NCBI GenBank assembly: GCA_963849115.1
Contig: CAWKGK010000010.1
Coordinates: forward strand, 12,939 to 76,938
Length of the DNA stretch: 64,000 bases
Source: JACDAL01 sp963849115
GTDB lineage: Bacteria > Actinomycetota > CADDZG01 > WHSQ01
Reading direction: 5' to 3'
Below, in pieces: positions 14,807-23,392 of the stretch. The notes beneath the pieces were generated by a model. That model searched no databases and was not told the origin of the DNA. It was given only the letters and a program-made list of their open reading frames with translations. Both the position numbers and the translations under genes were made by a program. The stretch's first letter is position 1. Each line of letters starts with the position of its first letter.

Positions 14807-16894
14807 GTGACCAACCAGCAGACACACCAGCAGCCGGGCCACTCCACCCACGGCAACGAGCCGCTGGCCCATGAGCTCGACCACTCCCCCGGCGGCTCCG
14901 GTGATCAGCACGACCACGGCGAGCACAGTGCTCATGATCCCGCGCAGTTCAGGGATCGCTTCTGGATCACGCTCGCCTTGGCGGTGCCGGTGATCTTCTT
15001 CAGCAACATGTTCCAGGAGCTCCTGGGCTACGCAGCTCCCCGCTTCACGGGCAGCTCCTTGATCGCCCCGGCGCTTGGCACCGTCATCTTCTTCTACGGG
15101 GGGTGGCCTTTTATTACAGGCGCGGTGCACGAAACGCGTGCCCGCCAGCCCGGCATGATGCTATTGATCGGGCTTGCCATCTCTGTCGCGTTCGTAGCGA
15201 GTGTCTCCACTGAGCTCGGTGCTTTCGATCTAGACTTCTGGTGGGAGCTTGCCGCGTTGATAACGATCATGCTGCTCGGCCACTGGCAGGAGATGAAGGC
15301 GATCTCTCAAGCGGGCAACGCGCTTGCCGCGCTGGCCGATCTGCTCCCCGACGAAACCGAGCGACTCACCTCACACGGTGTCGAGACAGTGGCGGCGTCT
15401 GAACTGAGAAGAGGCGACGTCATTCTCGTTCGTCCCGGAGCGAGGGTTGCCGCAGACGGCCACGTGATCGAGGGTCACGCCGATGTCGACGAATCGATGC
15501 TGACCGGCGAGTCGCGTCCCGTATCGAAATCCCCAGGCGATCCTGTAACCGCAGGAACGATCGCCACCGATTCGGCGCTGCGAATCGAAGTCGACGCGGT
15601 GGGAGCCGATACGGCTCTCGCCGGCATCCAGCGACTGGTGGAGCAAGCGCAGAACTCCCGCTCCAGAGCCCAGGCACTCGCCGACCGCGCGGCCGCGTTC
15701 CTGTTCTACGTTGCAAGCGCGGCCGGGCTCGTCACCTTCATTGCCTGGAGCATCTTGGGCGACTCCAGGAGCGCCGTCGAGAGAACGGTAACCGTGCTGG
15801 TCATCGCCTGCCCTCATGCTCTCGGACTCGCAATCCCGTTGGTCATCTCGATCTCGACCGCTCTGTCGGCTCGCCACGGGATCCTCGTCAAGGATCGTCT
15901 AGCGCTGGAGCGTATGCGTGAAGTCGATATCGTGCTCTTCGACAAGACGGGCACTCTGACCGAGGCTCAACACGTGGTGACCGGGATCGCGGCAGCCCAT
16001 CACAGCCGGAGTGACGTGTTGTCGCTTGCAGGCGCCGTCGAGGCCGACAGCGAGCACCCTCTCGCCCGCGCCATCGTCAGAGCCGCACAAGCCGAGGGGG
16101 AGCAGCGCAAGGCGACCGAGTTCAGATCCATGCCCGCGCGCGGCGTACAAGCCTTGGTCGACGGCCGAACACTTGCAGTTGGCGGCCCTCAGCTGATGCA
16201 AGAGCGCGGTGCCGATCTGCCGCCGAGCCTGAGAGACGACGTGCAGGAATGGGAGAGCCGCGGCGCAGCGGTTCTTTACCTGATCGAGCGCGACAAGGTG
16301 CTCGGAGCCCTTGCGCTCGAGGACGAGGTTCGCAGTGAGTCGCACGAAGCGGTGCGCGCTCTTCATGATCTGGGGATCGAAGTCGCGATGATCACCGGTG
16401 ACGCCGAGCAGGTCGCGGCTGCGGTGGCTGGAGAACTCGGCATCGACGAGTACTTTGCTCAGGTGCTGCCGGAGGACAAAGACTCCAAGGTTGCCGAGCT
16501 TCAGCGACGTGGACAGCGCGTGGCGATGGTCGGTGATGGCGTCAACGACGCCCCTGCGCTTGCAAGGGCAGACGTCGGGATTGCCATCGGAGCCGGAACT
16601 GATGTCGCTATCGAATCCGCCGGCGTCATCTTGGCTTCAGATGATCCGCGTTCGGTCGTGGGCGTCATCAAACTATCCAAGGCCTCGTATCGCAAGATGG
16701 TTCAGAACCTCGTGTGGGCAACCGGATACAACGCGTTTGCGATACCTCTGGCCGCCGGGGTCCTAGCCTGGGCCGGCATTTCGCTGTCACCGGCTATTGG
16801 GGCCGTGCTGATGTCGCTTTCCACGATAGTCGTGGCACTCAACGCCCAGCTGTTGCGACGCTTGGACCTACGCTTGGTGCCGAGTGGTGGCTAA
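14807..16894 (+). CDS. copB: P1B-type copper-exporting ATPase, CPH (CopB) subtype
   Basis: GTG 14807 is preferred (GAGAGGAAGG upstream; the ATG at 14774 lies inside the operator), giving 695 residues. The N-terminus is His-rich (THQQPGHSTHGNEP..DHGEHSAHD) and lacks an HMA domain. Core P-type motifs are present: TGES actuator loop (MLTGESRPVS), the membrane metal site CPH ('VLVIACPHALGLAIP') instead of CPC, DKTGT ('VLFDKTGTLTEA'), an HP motif (EADSEHPLARA) and GDGVND. CPH plus a His-rich tail identify the CopB (P1B-3) class, exporting Cu(I)/Cu(II)/Ag(I). It is divergent from csoR. The last codons (VPSGG) and the approach to the stop lie in a REP-like arm. Confidence 0.93.
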   Translation: MTNQQTHQQPGHSTHGNEPLAHELDHSPGGSGDQHDHGEHSAHDPAQFRDRFWITLALAVPVIFFSNMFQELLGYAAPRFTGSSLIAPALGTVIFFYGGWPFITGAVHETRARQPGMMLLIGLAISVAFVASVSTELGAFDLDFWWELAALITIMLLGHWQEMKAISQAGNALAALADLLPDETERLTSHGVETVAASELRRGDVILVRPGARVAADGHVIEGHADVDESMLTGESRPVSKSPGDPVTAGTIATDSALRIEVDAVGADTALAGIQRLVEQAQNSRSRAQALADRAAAFLFYVASAAGLVTFIAWSILGDSRSAVERTVTVLVIACPHALGLAIPLVISISTALSARHGILVKDRLALERMREVDIVLFDKTGTLTEAQHVVTGIAAAHHSRSDVLSLAGAVEADSEHPLARAIVRAAQAEGEQRKATEFRSMPARGVQALVDGRTLAVGGPQLMQERGADLPPSLRDDVQEWESRGAAVLYLIERDKVLGALALEDEVRSESHEAVRALHDLGIEVAMITGDAEQVAAAVAGELGIDEYFAQVLPEDKDSKVAELQRRGQRVAMVGDGVNDAPALARADVGIAIGAGTDVAIESAGVILASDDPRSVVGVIKLSKASYRKMVQNLVWATGYNAFAIPLAAGVLAWAGISLSPAIGAVLMSLSTIVVALNAQLLRRLDLRLVPSGG
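16877..16890 (+). repeat. REP-like arm (GTGCCGAGTGGTGG) at the copB 3' end
   Basis: The 14-mer is identical to the left arm of the palindrome at 47332-47388, and GCCGAGTGGTGG is shared with 49115-49169. It encodes the last residues (VPSGG) before the copB stop. No matching right arm is visible nearby, so this copy is incomplete. Confidence 0.7.
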
Positions 16895-16900
16895 AGCTCA

Positions 16901-17155
16901 TCACGTGGTAGGGGGCTGGTGCTCCAGTAGCTTGCGCAGCACCGGCAGCGCCCGCAGATCCGCTTCCCGCCCGGCCGCCTGTTTCGAGCGAACAATGTCT
17001 TCCAGCGCGGCAATGTCTTCCAGCGCGGCAATGTCGACATCAAGGCCGCCAATCCGCCGGCGCACCGCGCGGCGCGCTAGCTCGTGATAGCCGGTTGTGC
17101 CGGAGCGACCGCCGCAAAAACAGCTACTAAGCGCGGGGATCAGGGTGGGGAGGGA
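16901..17155 (-). pseudogene. C-terminal remnant of a nucleotidyltransferase-like (toxin-antitoxin/DUF6036-type) gene
   Basis: The minus strand encodes 'GRSGTTGYHELARRAVRRRI', 'GGLDVDIAALEDIAALEDIV', 'RSKQAAGREADLRALPVLRK', then LLEHQPPTT and a TGA at 16901-16903. The GTTGY.ELARRAV.....LEDIV.SKQAAGR..DLRALP pattern is the typical end of small minimal-nucleotidyltransferase proteins. No start or nucleotidyltransferase GS..D motif precedes it. An exact 18-bp tandem duplication (16994-17029) doubles the IAALED segment. This is a decayed fragment. Confidence 0.55.
16994..17029. repeat. 18-bp tandem duplication
   Basis: CAATGTCTTCCAGCGCGG occurs twice in a row, adding six residues in frame to the nucleotidyltransferase-like remnant. 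Probably a replication-slippage product. Confidence 0.9.
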
Positions 17156-17182
17156 AAGTTGTCGGGAGCGGCGGTCGGGCAG

Positions 17183-17671
17183 TTACGCGGCTGAGTCAGA
17201 CTTCCTACTCGTCGCCTTGCCGTCATCGTCTCCCACCCTTGCTTTGGAGATGGCCCGACCGACTGCCGCAACCACGCCGGCCGCTGTCGCCGTTGCAGCG
17301 GCCGCTGCAGCGACGGGAGCCGTAACAGGCGCAGTTGCCACTGCTGCCCCAACTGCCGCGACACCGACCGCGATCTCGAGATGATTCTCGACGACCAACT
17401 TGCCGGCCGTCTTTGCATAGGGAGCGGTGGCATTGGCTCCCTTGACAACCACCCTTGCAACGGCCTTTCCTCCTCTTGCTACCCGGGGCGCTGAGACCTG
17501 TGCCGCCTTCACCGAAGCATGCGCTGTGGCCAAGGAGGCTGCCTTGATCTTGGGAGTCGTCGTGCGCGCTGCCACCCTAGTTGCCTCACCGCCTGCTTGC
17601 GCTCCCGACTTGGCTGCTAGCGCAGTCGATTTCAAGGCCGAGGTCACCGCACTCCTTGTTGGGAATCTCAT
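17183..17671 (-). CDS. Ala-rich hypothetical protein with hydrophobic C-terminal segment
   Basis: From ATG 17671 (CAAGGAG upstream, spacing 5) the product is 162 residues. The first 90 are basic and Ala/Ser/Thr/Lys-rich ('SALKSTALAAKSGAQAGGEA', 'ASVKAAQVSAPRVARGGKAV'). A long Ala/Val hydrophobic stretch follows ('LEIAVGVAAVGAAVATAPVT', 'APVAAAAAATATAAGVVAAV') and a charged tail. I recognise no family; it may be a membrane-associated, histone-tail-like or low-complexity protein. The longer open frame to 18109 is an artefact overlapping the divergent gene. Confidence 0.6.
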   Translation of the reverse strand: MRFPTRSAVTSALKSTALAAKSGAQAGGEATRVAARTTTPKIKAASLATAHASVKAAQVSAPRVARGGKAVARVVVKGANATAPYAKTAGKLVVENHLEIAVGVAAVGAAVATAPVTAPVAAAAAATATAAGVVAAVGRAISKARVGDDDGKATSRKSDSAA

Positions 17672-17936
17672 TTCACTCCTTGAGATCGTGCGTCCCCCCG
17701 CCGGCACGATAGCAAGCCGCGACTGCAAGAGGTGCCGAAAATCAGATTGAGCCGGGCTGCCCGAAATGTCCCTCTCACTACTAAAGAGCGGACTCCCGAT
17801 GCCGATTAGCAGACGTGCTCGCACAACGATTGACCAAAGCCACATATAGCGAGCAGCCGCACCATCAGGCGGCAATTTTTTCCTCACCGCACAAGTGGCC
17901 CGGGGGCCATCCCTCGAGCCCAGGAGGTAACTCTCG

Positions 17937-19938
17937 ATGACCAGGACCGTCTTCCCGGAGCTGTTCTCGCGGTTTCGCACCCGCCACATCGCCCTGGCAG
18001 CGATTTTGTTCCTCCTCGTCGGCGCCACCGCAACCTTCATCGGTTCCCGGCCGCTCGACAAGGCGTGCCAGGGGCAAGACGTGACCCCCGCCGACGATCT
18101 CGTCGGCATCGTGAACGGGACCGCCGATGCGACCTTCTGCCTCGCCCCCGGGACCTACAACCTCGGTAACGACATCCTGCGTCCCGGAGACCGAGACCGG
18201 GTCATCGGGGCGCCCGTCACCGTAGCGCCGGACGGCGCGATTCAAGCTGCTACCAAAATCGTCGGAACCGGCGTTGCTATCGTCGACTTGGCTCGGGCGA
18301 ACGGCGTTCTCCTCGAGAACCTCGACATCTCCGGAGCCACCGGAAGCGGGGCTCTGAGTGACGATGGACGTAACTCAGGAGTCGGCGTCGTGCACGGCAA
18401 GGACACCACGCTGCGCAACCTCGTCTCCCACGACAACGCCAACGCTGGTGTCAAGGCGTTCACCGGCCTGATCGACAACGTCGAGCTCTACTCGAACGGA
18501 TCAAAAGGCTACTCGGGCATAACCGCCGCGGGCATCAAGTCGGCGCGCTCATTTGAAGTGACCTCCTCCTACGTCCATGACAACCTCGGTGTCGGTGTGT
18601 GGGCAGACATCCAGGCCGAGAGCCTCGTGGTGTCGGAGAGCGTCGTAGTGAATAACGCGCTCGCCGGAATTCGCTGGGAGCACGACGAGAAGGTCTCAGG
18701 CTCGGCCATAGTCGCCCGTAACGTTATTCAGGGAAACGGAGGCGGAGGAGTCGTCATCGACTCCGCGTCCAGTGTCGATATCTCCGGCAACATGTTCGGC
18801 GGCAACACCAACGCGGTGACGGTCCAAGAGGGCAAGAACGCGGTCTTGGGCATCGCGATCTACGGCAACATTCTGGGACCCGAAGACGACCCATCGATCC
18901 CGCCCGACCAACTCACCGTGTGCAACGACGCGACGGTGATCTGCTACAGCAACGTCGAAACGGGCACGCTTCCTTCGGCCAGCCCGGCTCCCGAGATCAG
19001 TCCGACTCCCGAGCCGAGCGTCACTCCCGAGCCGACTCCCAGCCCGGATCCTTCTCCCTCGGAACCCGGCCCATCGCCCGACCCCAGTCCCTCTCCCGAA
19101 CCGAGCCCTTCCGAGCCGAGTCCTTCGCCCGAGCCGAGCCCAAGCCCCTCCCCCAGCCCGGGGCCCGTCCAGGGTGGGGTCGTGATAGCGGCTGCTGGCG
19201 ATCTCTGCAAGCCGGATGGCGTCGATTGCATGAAGACGGCCGATCTCGTCGCGGCGGATCCGTCCATCGATGCGGTCCTCACCCTCGGTGACAACCAGTA
19301 CGAGAACGGCGAGCTGAGCAACTTCCAGAGCGCCTTCGATCCCGCGTGGGGTCGCTTCAAGAACATCCTGCACCCGGCCCCCGGCAATCACGACACCTAC
19401 AATTCGGGCTACAAGGACTACTTCAATGTCCCACAGCGATACAGCTTCGACCTTGGCAACTGGCACCTCGTGTCTCTTGACTCGAACGAGGTCTCGGGAA
19501 GCGTCAGTTTCCTTGAATCGGACCTTGCCAAGGACAATAAGAGCTGCGAGATCGTGTATCTGGCACCACGCGCGCTTCTCGTCTGGTGCCAACCATGGCA
19601 GCGACCAGTCCATGGCGCCACTGTGGGATGTCATGTATCAGAACGGTGTCGACGTGAACCTCGTGGGCCACGACCACATCTATGAGCGCTTCGAGCCACA
19701 GTCGCCGGATGCCAAGCCCGACCCCGCCGGTGTGCAGCAGTTCACGGTTGGGACCGGAGGTGACGATCTGCGCGGCGTCGGCTCAGTCGTGGCCAACAGC
19801 ACGCAGCGGGAAGCAAACGTCTACGGAATCCTCAAGATGAAGCTCGGCGCCCAGGACTACTCATGGGAGTTCGTCGCAGTGGGCGGCCAGGTCCTCGATA
19901 AGGGCAGTGGCACCTGCCACGGAGCCGCAGGCCCTTAG
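17937..19938 (+). CDS. Secreted beta-helix / Pro-Ser linker / metallophosphoesterase fusion, frameshifted
   Basis: A signal anchor (about residues 17-37) is followed by a right-handed beta-helix (about 75-325; turns such as 'SHDNANAGVKAF', 'SYVHDNLGVGVW', 'NVIQGNGGGGVVIDS'). Next come a roughly 70-residue Pro/Ser/Glu linker (SPSPEPSPSEPS repeats) and a purple-acid-phosphatase-like metallophosphoesterase: GD (AAAGDLC), GDNQ (TLGDNQYENG), GNHD (PAPGNHDTYN), H (WHHARFSSG) and GHDH (VGHDHIYERF). The frame breaks at 19561: one extra C after GTGTAT. Removing it joins the first frame (open to 19685) to the second (to 19938), about 666 residues in all. The protein is extracytoplasmic; the substrate is unknown. 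GGAGGTAA precedes the ATG. Confidence 0.82.
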
Positions 19939-20082
19939 GGCTCACCGAACGAAAACCAGCCGTCTGTCCCGGCCCCTGCTACCGTCATCGGCGATCGATG
20001 AAGAGAACAGGGCTGCGCAACGTGACCGACAGGGGGCCGAGAGCGAACCAAATCAACACCAGCCCCGGGCGGCGGGGCTGAC

Positions 20083-20769
20083 GTGGAAAAGTTGGAGAAT
20101 CCCGAACCCGATCATTGGAGGCGGCCCGAGCCGCTCCGTCGAGTAGTGGCTCCCGCGATCGACCTGGTCGCCCGCCTCGTTCTTGATCTTCGCATCGTCC
20201 ACCCCGAGCGGCTGCCGCGCTCGGGAGGTGTCCTGATCGCCGCGAACCACGTCTCGTTCCTGGACCCCCCGGCCCTCTACGTTGTCGGCCACCGCCTCGG
20301 GCGCCGGATTCGCTTCGTCGCTCTCTCCGACCTGATGAGCGTGCCGGGGCTGGGATGGCTGTTGCGGCGGGGGCGCACGATCACGGTCACACGGGGGGCA
20401 GGGGCACAGGGATTGCTCGAGCAGGGGCGCGCCGCGCTGGAGGCCGGCCAGTCCGTCGTCATCTATCCGGAAGGCACGATTCCGGCGCCCGGAACGCTGG
20501 CTGCGGGGCGACCGGGGGCCGGGCTCCTTGCCCTCGGCGGTGGAGCGCAGGTGATTCCTGTGGCCTCGAGCGGGCTTGAGCGCGGGCGGCCGAAGTGGAT
20601 GCTGCGCCGGCCCGCGGTCGTGGTCATCGGCGAGCCCCTCGACCTCTCGAGGTGGCACGGGCGCAACGACCGGCGAGCGGCAATCGAGGCGAGCACTGCC
20701 CTGCTGGAGGCGATCCGGTCGCTGCAGATCGAGGGCGACCGGATCCTGGCCGATGGCCGCGGTTGGTGA
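20083..20769 (+). CDS. plsC: 1-acyl-sn-glycerol-3-phosphate acyltransferase (PlsC family)
   Basis: The 228-residue protein has the acyltransferase motifs NHxxxxD ('VLIAANHVSFLDPPALYVVG') and the motif III 'SVVIYPEGTIPAPGTLAAGR', with 'IPVASSGLERGRP' as motif IV. A hydrophobic N-terminal helix probably tethers it to the inner face of the membrane. It acylates lysophosphatidic acid to phosphatidic acid in phospholipid synthesis, although related actinobacterial proteins use other acyl acceptors. The start is GTG at 20083 with only a weak ribosome-binding site. It stands between the secreted fusion gene and the convergent pspAA. Confidence 0.87.
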   Translation: MEKLENPEPDHWRRPEPLRRVVAPAIDLVARLVLDLRIVHPERLPRSGGVLIAANHVSFLDPPALYVVGHRLGRRIRFVALSDLMSVPGLGWLLRRGRTITVTRGAGAQGLLEQGRAALEAGQSVVIYPEGTIPAPGTLAAGRPGAGLLALGGGAQVIPVASSGLERGRPKWMLRRPAVVVIGEPLDLSRWHGRNDRRAAIEASTALLEAIRSLQIEGDRILADGRGW

Positions 20770-20872
20770 GCAATGGTGGCAAACGCGGACTGTGGAATTC
20801 TCCACAGGGAAAATCGTCGGTTAACGCACACCGTGGATATTTGCCACCGCGAAAGGCCGGATGCGAGGCGAG

Positions 20873-21151
20873 TCAGCCGGGGATGAGGCCTTCCTCGGAG
20901 AGCATCGCGCGCACTTCCTCGAGGCTCGCGTCTGCGGGCGGGAGCACGAGATCGGAGGGACCGAGGTAGTCATCGGGCACCCGGCTCCCACTCTCCCGCA
21001 CTCGCCCCAAGAGCTCGACCAGGGAGCGCTCGAAGCTCTCTCGTTCCCCCGCCTCGATCGCGGCCACGAGCTCGTCGTCGAGCGTGTTCAAGGCGTCGAG
21101 GGCGTCATCGGGGACCTCGTACTGGCCCTCTTCGAGGATGCGCAGGATCAT
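20873..21151 (-). CDS. pspAA: PspA-associated protein PspAA
   Basis: The 92-residue protein matches PspAA: 'MILRILEEGQYEVPDDALDA', 'LNTLDDELVAAIEAGERESF', 'ESGSRVPDDYLGPSDLVLPP' and the terminal 'SLEEVRAMLSEEGLIPG'. It is cytosolic and in actinobacteria is encoded beside pspA. The start ATG overlaps the pspA stop as ATGA (21148-21151), so the two are translationally coupled. Its role in the envelope-stress complex is not well defined. Confidence 0.92.
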   Translation of the reverse strand: MILRILEEGQYEVPDDALDALNTLDDELVAAIEAGERESFERSLVELLGRVRESGSRVPDDYLGPSDLVLPPADASLEEVRAMLSEEGLIPG

Positions 21152-21900
21152 TTCTGTTCCTCGTCTGATTTGCCGCCGGAGTCCAGCGACTTGGCCTCCG
21201 AGGAGCCCAGCTCGCCCTTGAGTCGCTCCAGCTCCCGATCCACTCCCGAGCCCGTCGAGACGCGGTCGAGCTCTGCCTGGAGCGGGTCACTGTCGGAGCT
21301 CATGTCGTCGAGCGCACCCGAGGCCATGAGCTCATCCACGGCCCCCGATCGTGCCTGCATCGAAGCGACCTTGTCCTCGGCCCGCTGCATCGCCATCCCG
21401 ACATCGCCCATCTCCTCGGAGATCCCCGACAGCGCCTCGCCCACCTTGGTCTGGGCCTCGGCGGCCGAGTAGTTCGCCTTGATCGTCTCCTTCCGAATGC
21501 GGAAGGCCTGGATCTTGGCCTCGAGTCGGCGCGAGGCATCCACTAGCTTGGCCTCTTCACCCTTGAGCTGGTCGTGCTGGGCCTTCAGCTCGACCGCCTG
21601 CGTCGAGATCGCCGCCCGCCGAGCCAACGCCTCGCGGGCGAGGTCCTCGCGGCCCTGCTCGAGGGCCTGACGTGCCTGCCCCTCGAGCTTGGTGGCGCTC
21701 TTCTGGAGCTGCTCCGCCTGCAGCTCGACACGCTTGCGAGAGGTCGCCACGTCGGTCACGCCGCGGCGCATCTGCTGGAGCAGCTCGAGCTGCCGCTCAT
21801 AGGAGTAATCGAGCGTCTCGCGCGGATCCTCCGCCTTGTCGAGAGCCCGGCTGGCCTTCGATTTGAAGACCATCGACAATCGCTGCATCAAGCCCATCAC
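21148..21900 (-). CDS. pspA: PspA/IM30 family envelope-stress protein
   Basis: The 250-residue protein is almost entirely coiled coil ('QRLSMVFKSKASRALDKAED', 'PRETLDYSYERQLELLQQMR', 'LEAKIQAFRIRKETIKANYS', 'GISEEMGDVGMAMQRAEDKV'), the PspA/Vipp1 (ESCRT-III-like) signature with the conserved amphipathic N-terminal helix. It binds stressed cytoplasmic membrane and maintains its integrity. It is the first gene of pspA-pspAA, and divergent from a TPM-domain membrane protein 55 bp away, a partner often found with PspA. Confidence 0.93.
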   Translation of the reverse strand: MMGLMQRLSMVFKSKASRALDKAEDPRETLDYSYERQLELLQQMRRGVTDVATSRKRVELQAEQLQKSATKLEGQARQALEQGREDLAREALARRAAISTQAVELKAQHDQLKGEEAKLVDASRRLEAKIQAFRIRKETIKANYSAAEAQTKVGEALSGISEEMGDVGMAMQRAEDKVASMQARSGAVDELMASGALDDMSSDSDPLQAELDRVSTGSGVDRELERLKGELGSSEAKSLDSGGKSDEEQK

Positions 21901-21955
21901 ACTCTCCCTGAGGTTCTATTGTTCTTATGCTCCAGTTAGGAGCACACTATCCATT

Positions 21956-23212
21956 ATGAGAGTCATAGCGTTGTTAGGAGCAATGGTCCTTCTTCTCGCC
22001 GCCCCTCCTGCGCTGGCGCAGGAGGATCAGACGGCGCTGATCGAGCGCGCCGCCCAGGAGCTGGGAGGAGAATCCGTCTACGTGCACCCCGACGCCCGGG
22101 CGGAGGTGAGCGCCTCGGAGGAGCAGGACATCGAGGCGGCGATAGCTGAGGCGGATGCCGGCTCCATCTACATAGCGGTGTTCCCCCAGAGTGCGGGAGA
22201 CGCCACTGCGCTGGTTAGGTTGCTCTATCAAGCGGAGCAAGACCAGGGCACCTATGCGGTGGCGGCGGGCGACGAGCTGCGCGCGGCCCACACGGATGTC
22301 GAAGGCGTGGTACCCGGTCTCGCCAACGAGGCCGTACAGGCGGAAGGCGGCAACGGGACTGCGGCCGTGCTGCTCGCCTTCGTAGAGAACCTCGCCCAGA
22401 GCCCACCAGCAGAAAGCGGCGGCGGGATCAGCTTCTTCTGGATAGTGGTCCTGGTCGGCGGGGGATTCTTCATCCTCAGCCGAATGCGTCGCCGGCGCCG
22501 CGAACAGCAGCTCAGTGCCGAGAGGCTTCAAGAGGTGCGCGACGTCGCCGAGGAGGATTTGGTCGCCCTGGGCGAGGACCTCCGCACGCTGGAGATCGAC
22601 GTGGAAATGCCCCAGGAGGATGACCGCGCCAAGAAAAGCTATGTCCAGGCGCTGTCTTGCTACGAGCGGGCCAGCGCGGACCTCGACCGAGTGCAGAAGC
22701 CACAGGATCTCGAGCCCGTGTCGGCTGCTTTGGAGGAGGGCCGCTGGGCGATGGCATCCGCCCGCGCTCACCTCGACGGCCGTCCGGCCCCCGAGCGCCG
22801 GTCCCCCTGCTTCTTCGACCCCCGCCACGGCCCCTCGCTCAAGGACGTCGAGTGGACTCCTCCAGGAGGTTCCCCGCGCCAGGTGCCGGCGTGCGCCGAC
22901 GACGCCCTCCGAGTGGAGCGCGGCGAAGAGCCCGTCTCGCGCGAGGTCATGGTCGGCGGGCGCTCCACCCCCTACTGGGGAGCCCCCTCCTATTACGGGC
23001 CTTGGGCCGGAGGCTACTTCGGGGGCTTCGGGCTCTTCGAGGGCATGCTGCTGGGCTCGATGCTGGGTGGTGACGGGTTCGGGTTCGGAGGCTGGGGAGG
23101 CGACTCGGGCGACTCCGGGGGCGGAGACTTTGGCGGGGGCGATTTCGGAGGCGGAGACTTCGGAGGCGGAGACTTTGGCGGGGGCGATTTCGGAGGCGGA
23201 GACTTCGGCTGA
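21956..23212 (+). CDS. Signal-peptide, TM-anchored TPM-like protein with GGDFG repeats
   Basis: From ATG 21956 (TTAGGAGC upstream) the product is 418 residues. It has a cleavable signal peptide (MRVIALLGAMVLLLAAPPALA), an extracytoplasmic TPM-like domain (about 25-150, 'SIYIAVFPQSAGDATALVRL') and a TM helix at about 158-176 ('ISFFWIVVLVGGGFFIL'). A cytosolic coiled coil ('RLQEVRDVAEEDLVALGEDL') follows, then a Cys/Pro-rich segment and a Gly/Asp/Phe tail of six GGDFG units. It is divergent from pspA, which suggests a partner in membrane-stress sensing. Confidence 0.85.
   Translation: MRVIALLGAMVLLLAAPPALAQEDQTALIERAAQELGGESVYVHPDARAEVSASEEQDIEAAIAEADAGSIYIAVFPQSAGDATALVRLLYQAEQDQGTYAVAAGDELRAAHTDVEGVVPGLANEAVQAEGGNGTAAVLLAFVENLAQSPPAESGGGISFFWIVVLVGGGFFILSRMRRRRREQQLSAERLQEVRDVAEEDLVALGEDLRTLEIDVEMPQEDDRAKKSYVQALSCYERASADLDRVQKPQDLEPVSAALEEGRWAMASARAHLDGRPAPERRSPCFFDPRHGPSLKDVEWTPPGGSPRQVPACADDALRVERGEEPVSREVMVGGRSTPYWGAPSYYGPWAGGYFGGFGLFEGMLLGSMLGGDGFGFGGWGGDSGDSGGGDFGGGDFGGGDFGGGDFGGGDFGGGDFG
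23120..23209 (+). repeat. 45-bp tandem repeat encoding (GGDFG)3, two copies
   Basis: Units 23120-23164 and 23165-23209 are nearly identical at the DNA level, including codon choice (the last base differs), and each contains three 15-bp GGDFG sub-repeats. This indicates recent in-frame expansion of the TPM protein tail. Confidence 0.9.
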
Positions 23213-23278
23213 GATGCAACAATAGGGCCGTTCCGAACGACCGACCTAGCGGACCGGCCACAATTTACGGGAGGGACA

Positions 23279-23392
23279 GTGGACATCGGCAAGGAATCCA
23301 AGCCCATCGTGGTCGAACCCCTGGAAGACCCGGTTACTCAACCGATCGTCGAACCTGCCGAGCCGCCCGTTAAGGAGCCCGCCAGGACGTGA
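23279..23392 (+). CDS. 37-aa Pro/Glu-rich small protein, coupled to the next gene
   Basis: A GTG at 23279 preceded by ACGGGAGGG opens a 37-codon frame (MDIGKESKPIVVEPLEDPVT, then QPIVEPAEPPVKEPART). Its stop TGA overlaps the GTG of the following gene as GTGA (23389-23392), the same coupling seen elsewhere in the window. The good ribosome-binding site and the overlap argue that it is real. No signal or helix; a disordered, acidic, Pro-rich peptide. Small proteins beginning MxIGKE with Glu/Pro tails occur in actinobacteria, but I know of no function. Confidence 0.7.
   Translation: MDIGKESKPIVVEPLEDPVTQPIVEPAEPPVKEPART

Noticed and set aside
23014..23307. Minus-strand Pro/Ser-Lys repeat protein (PPPKS)
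   Set aside because: It is the reverse reading of the GGDFG repeats.
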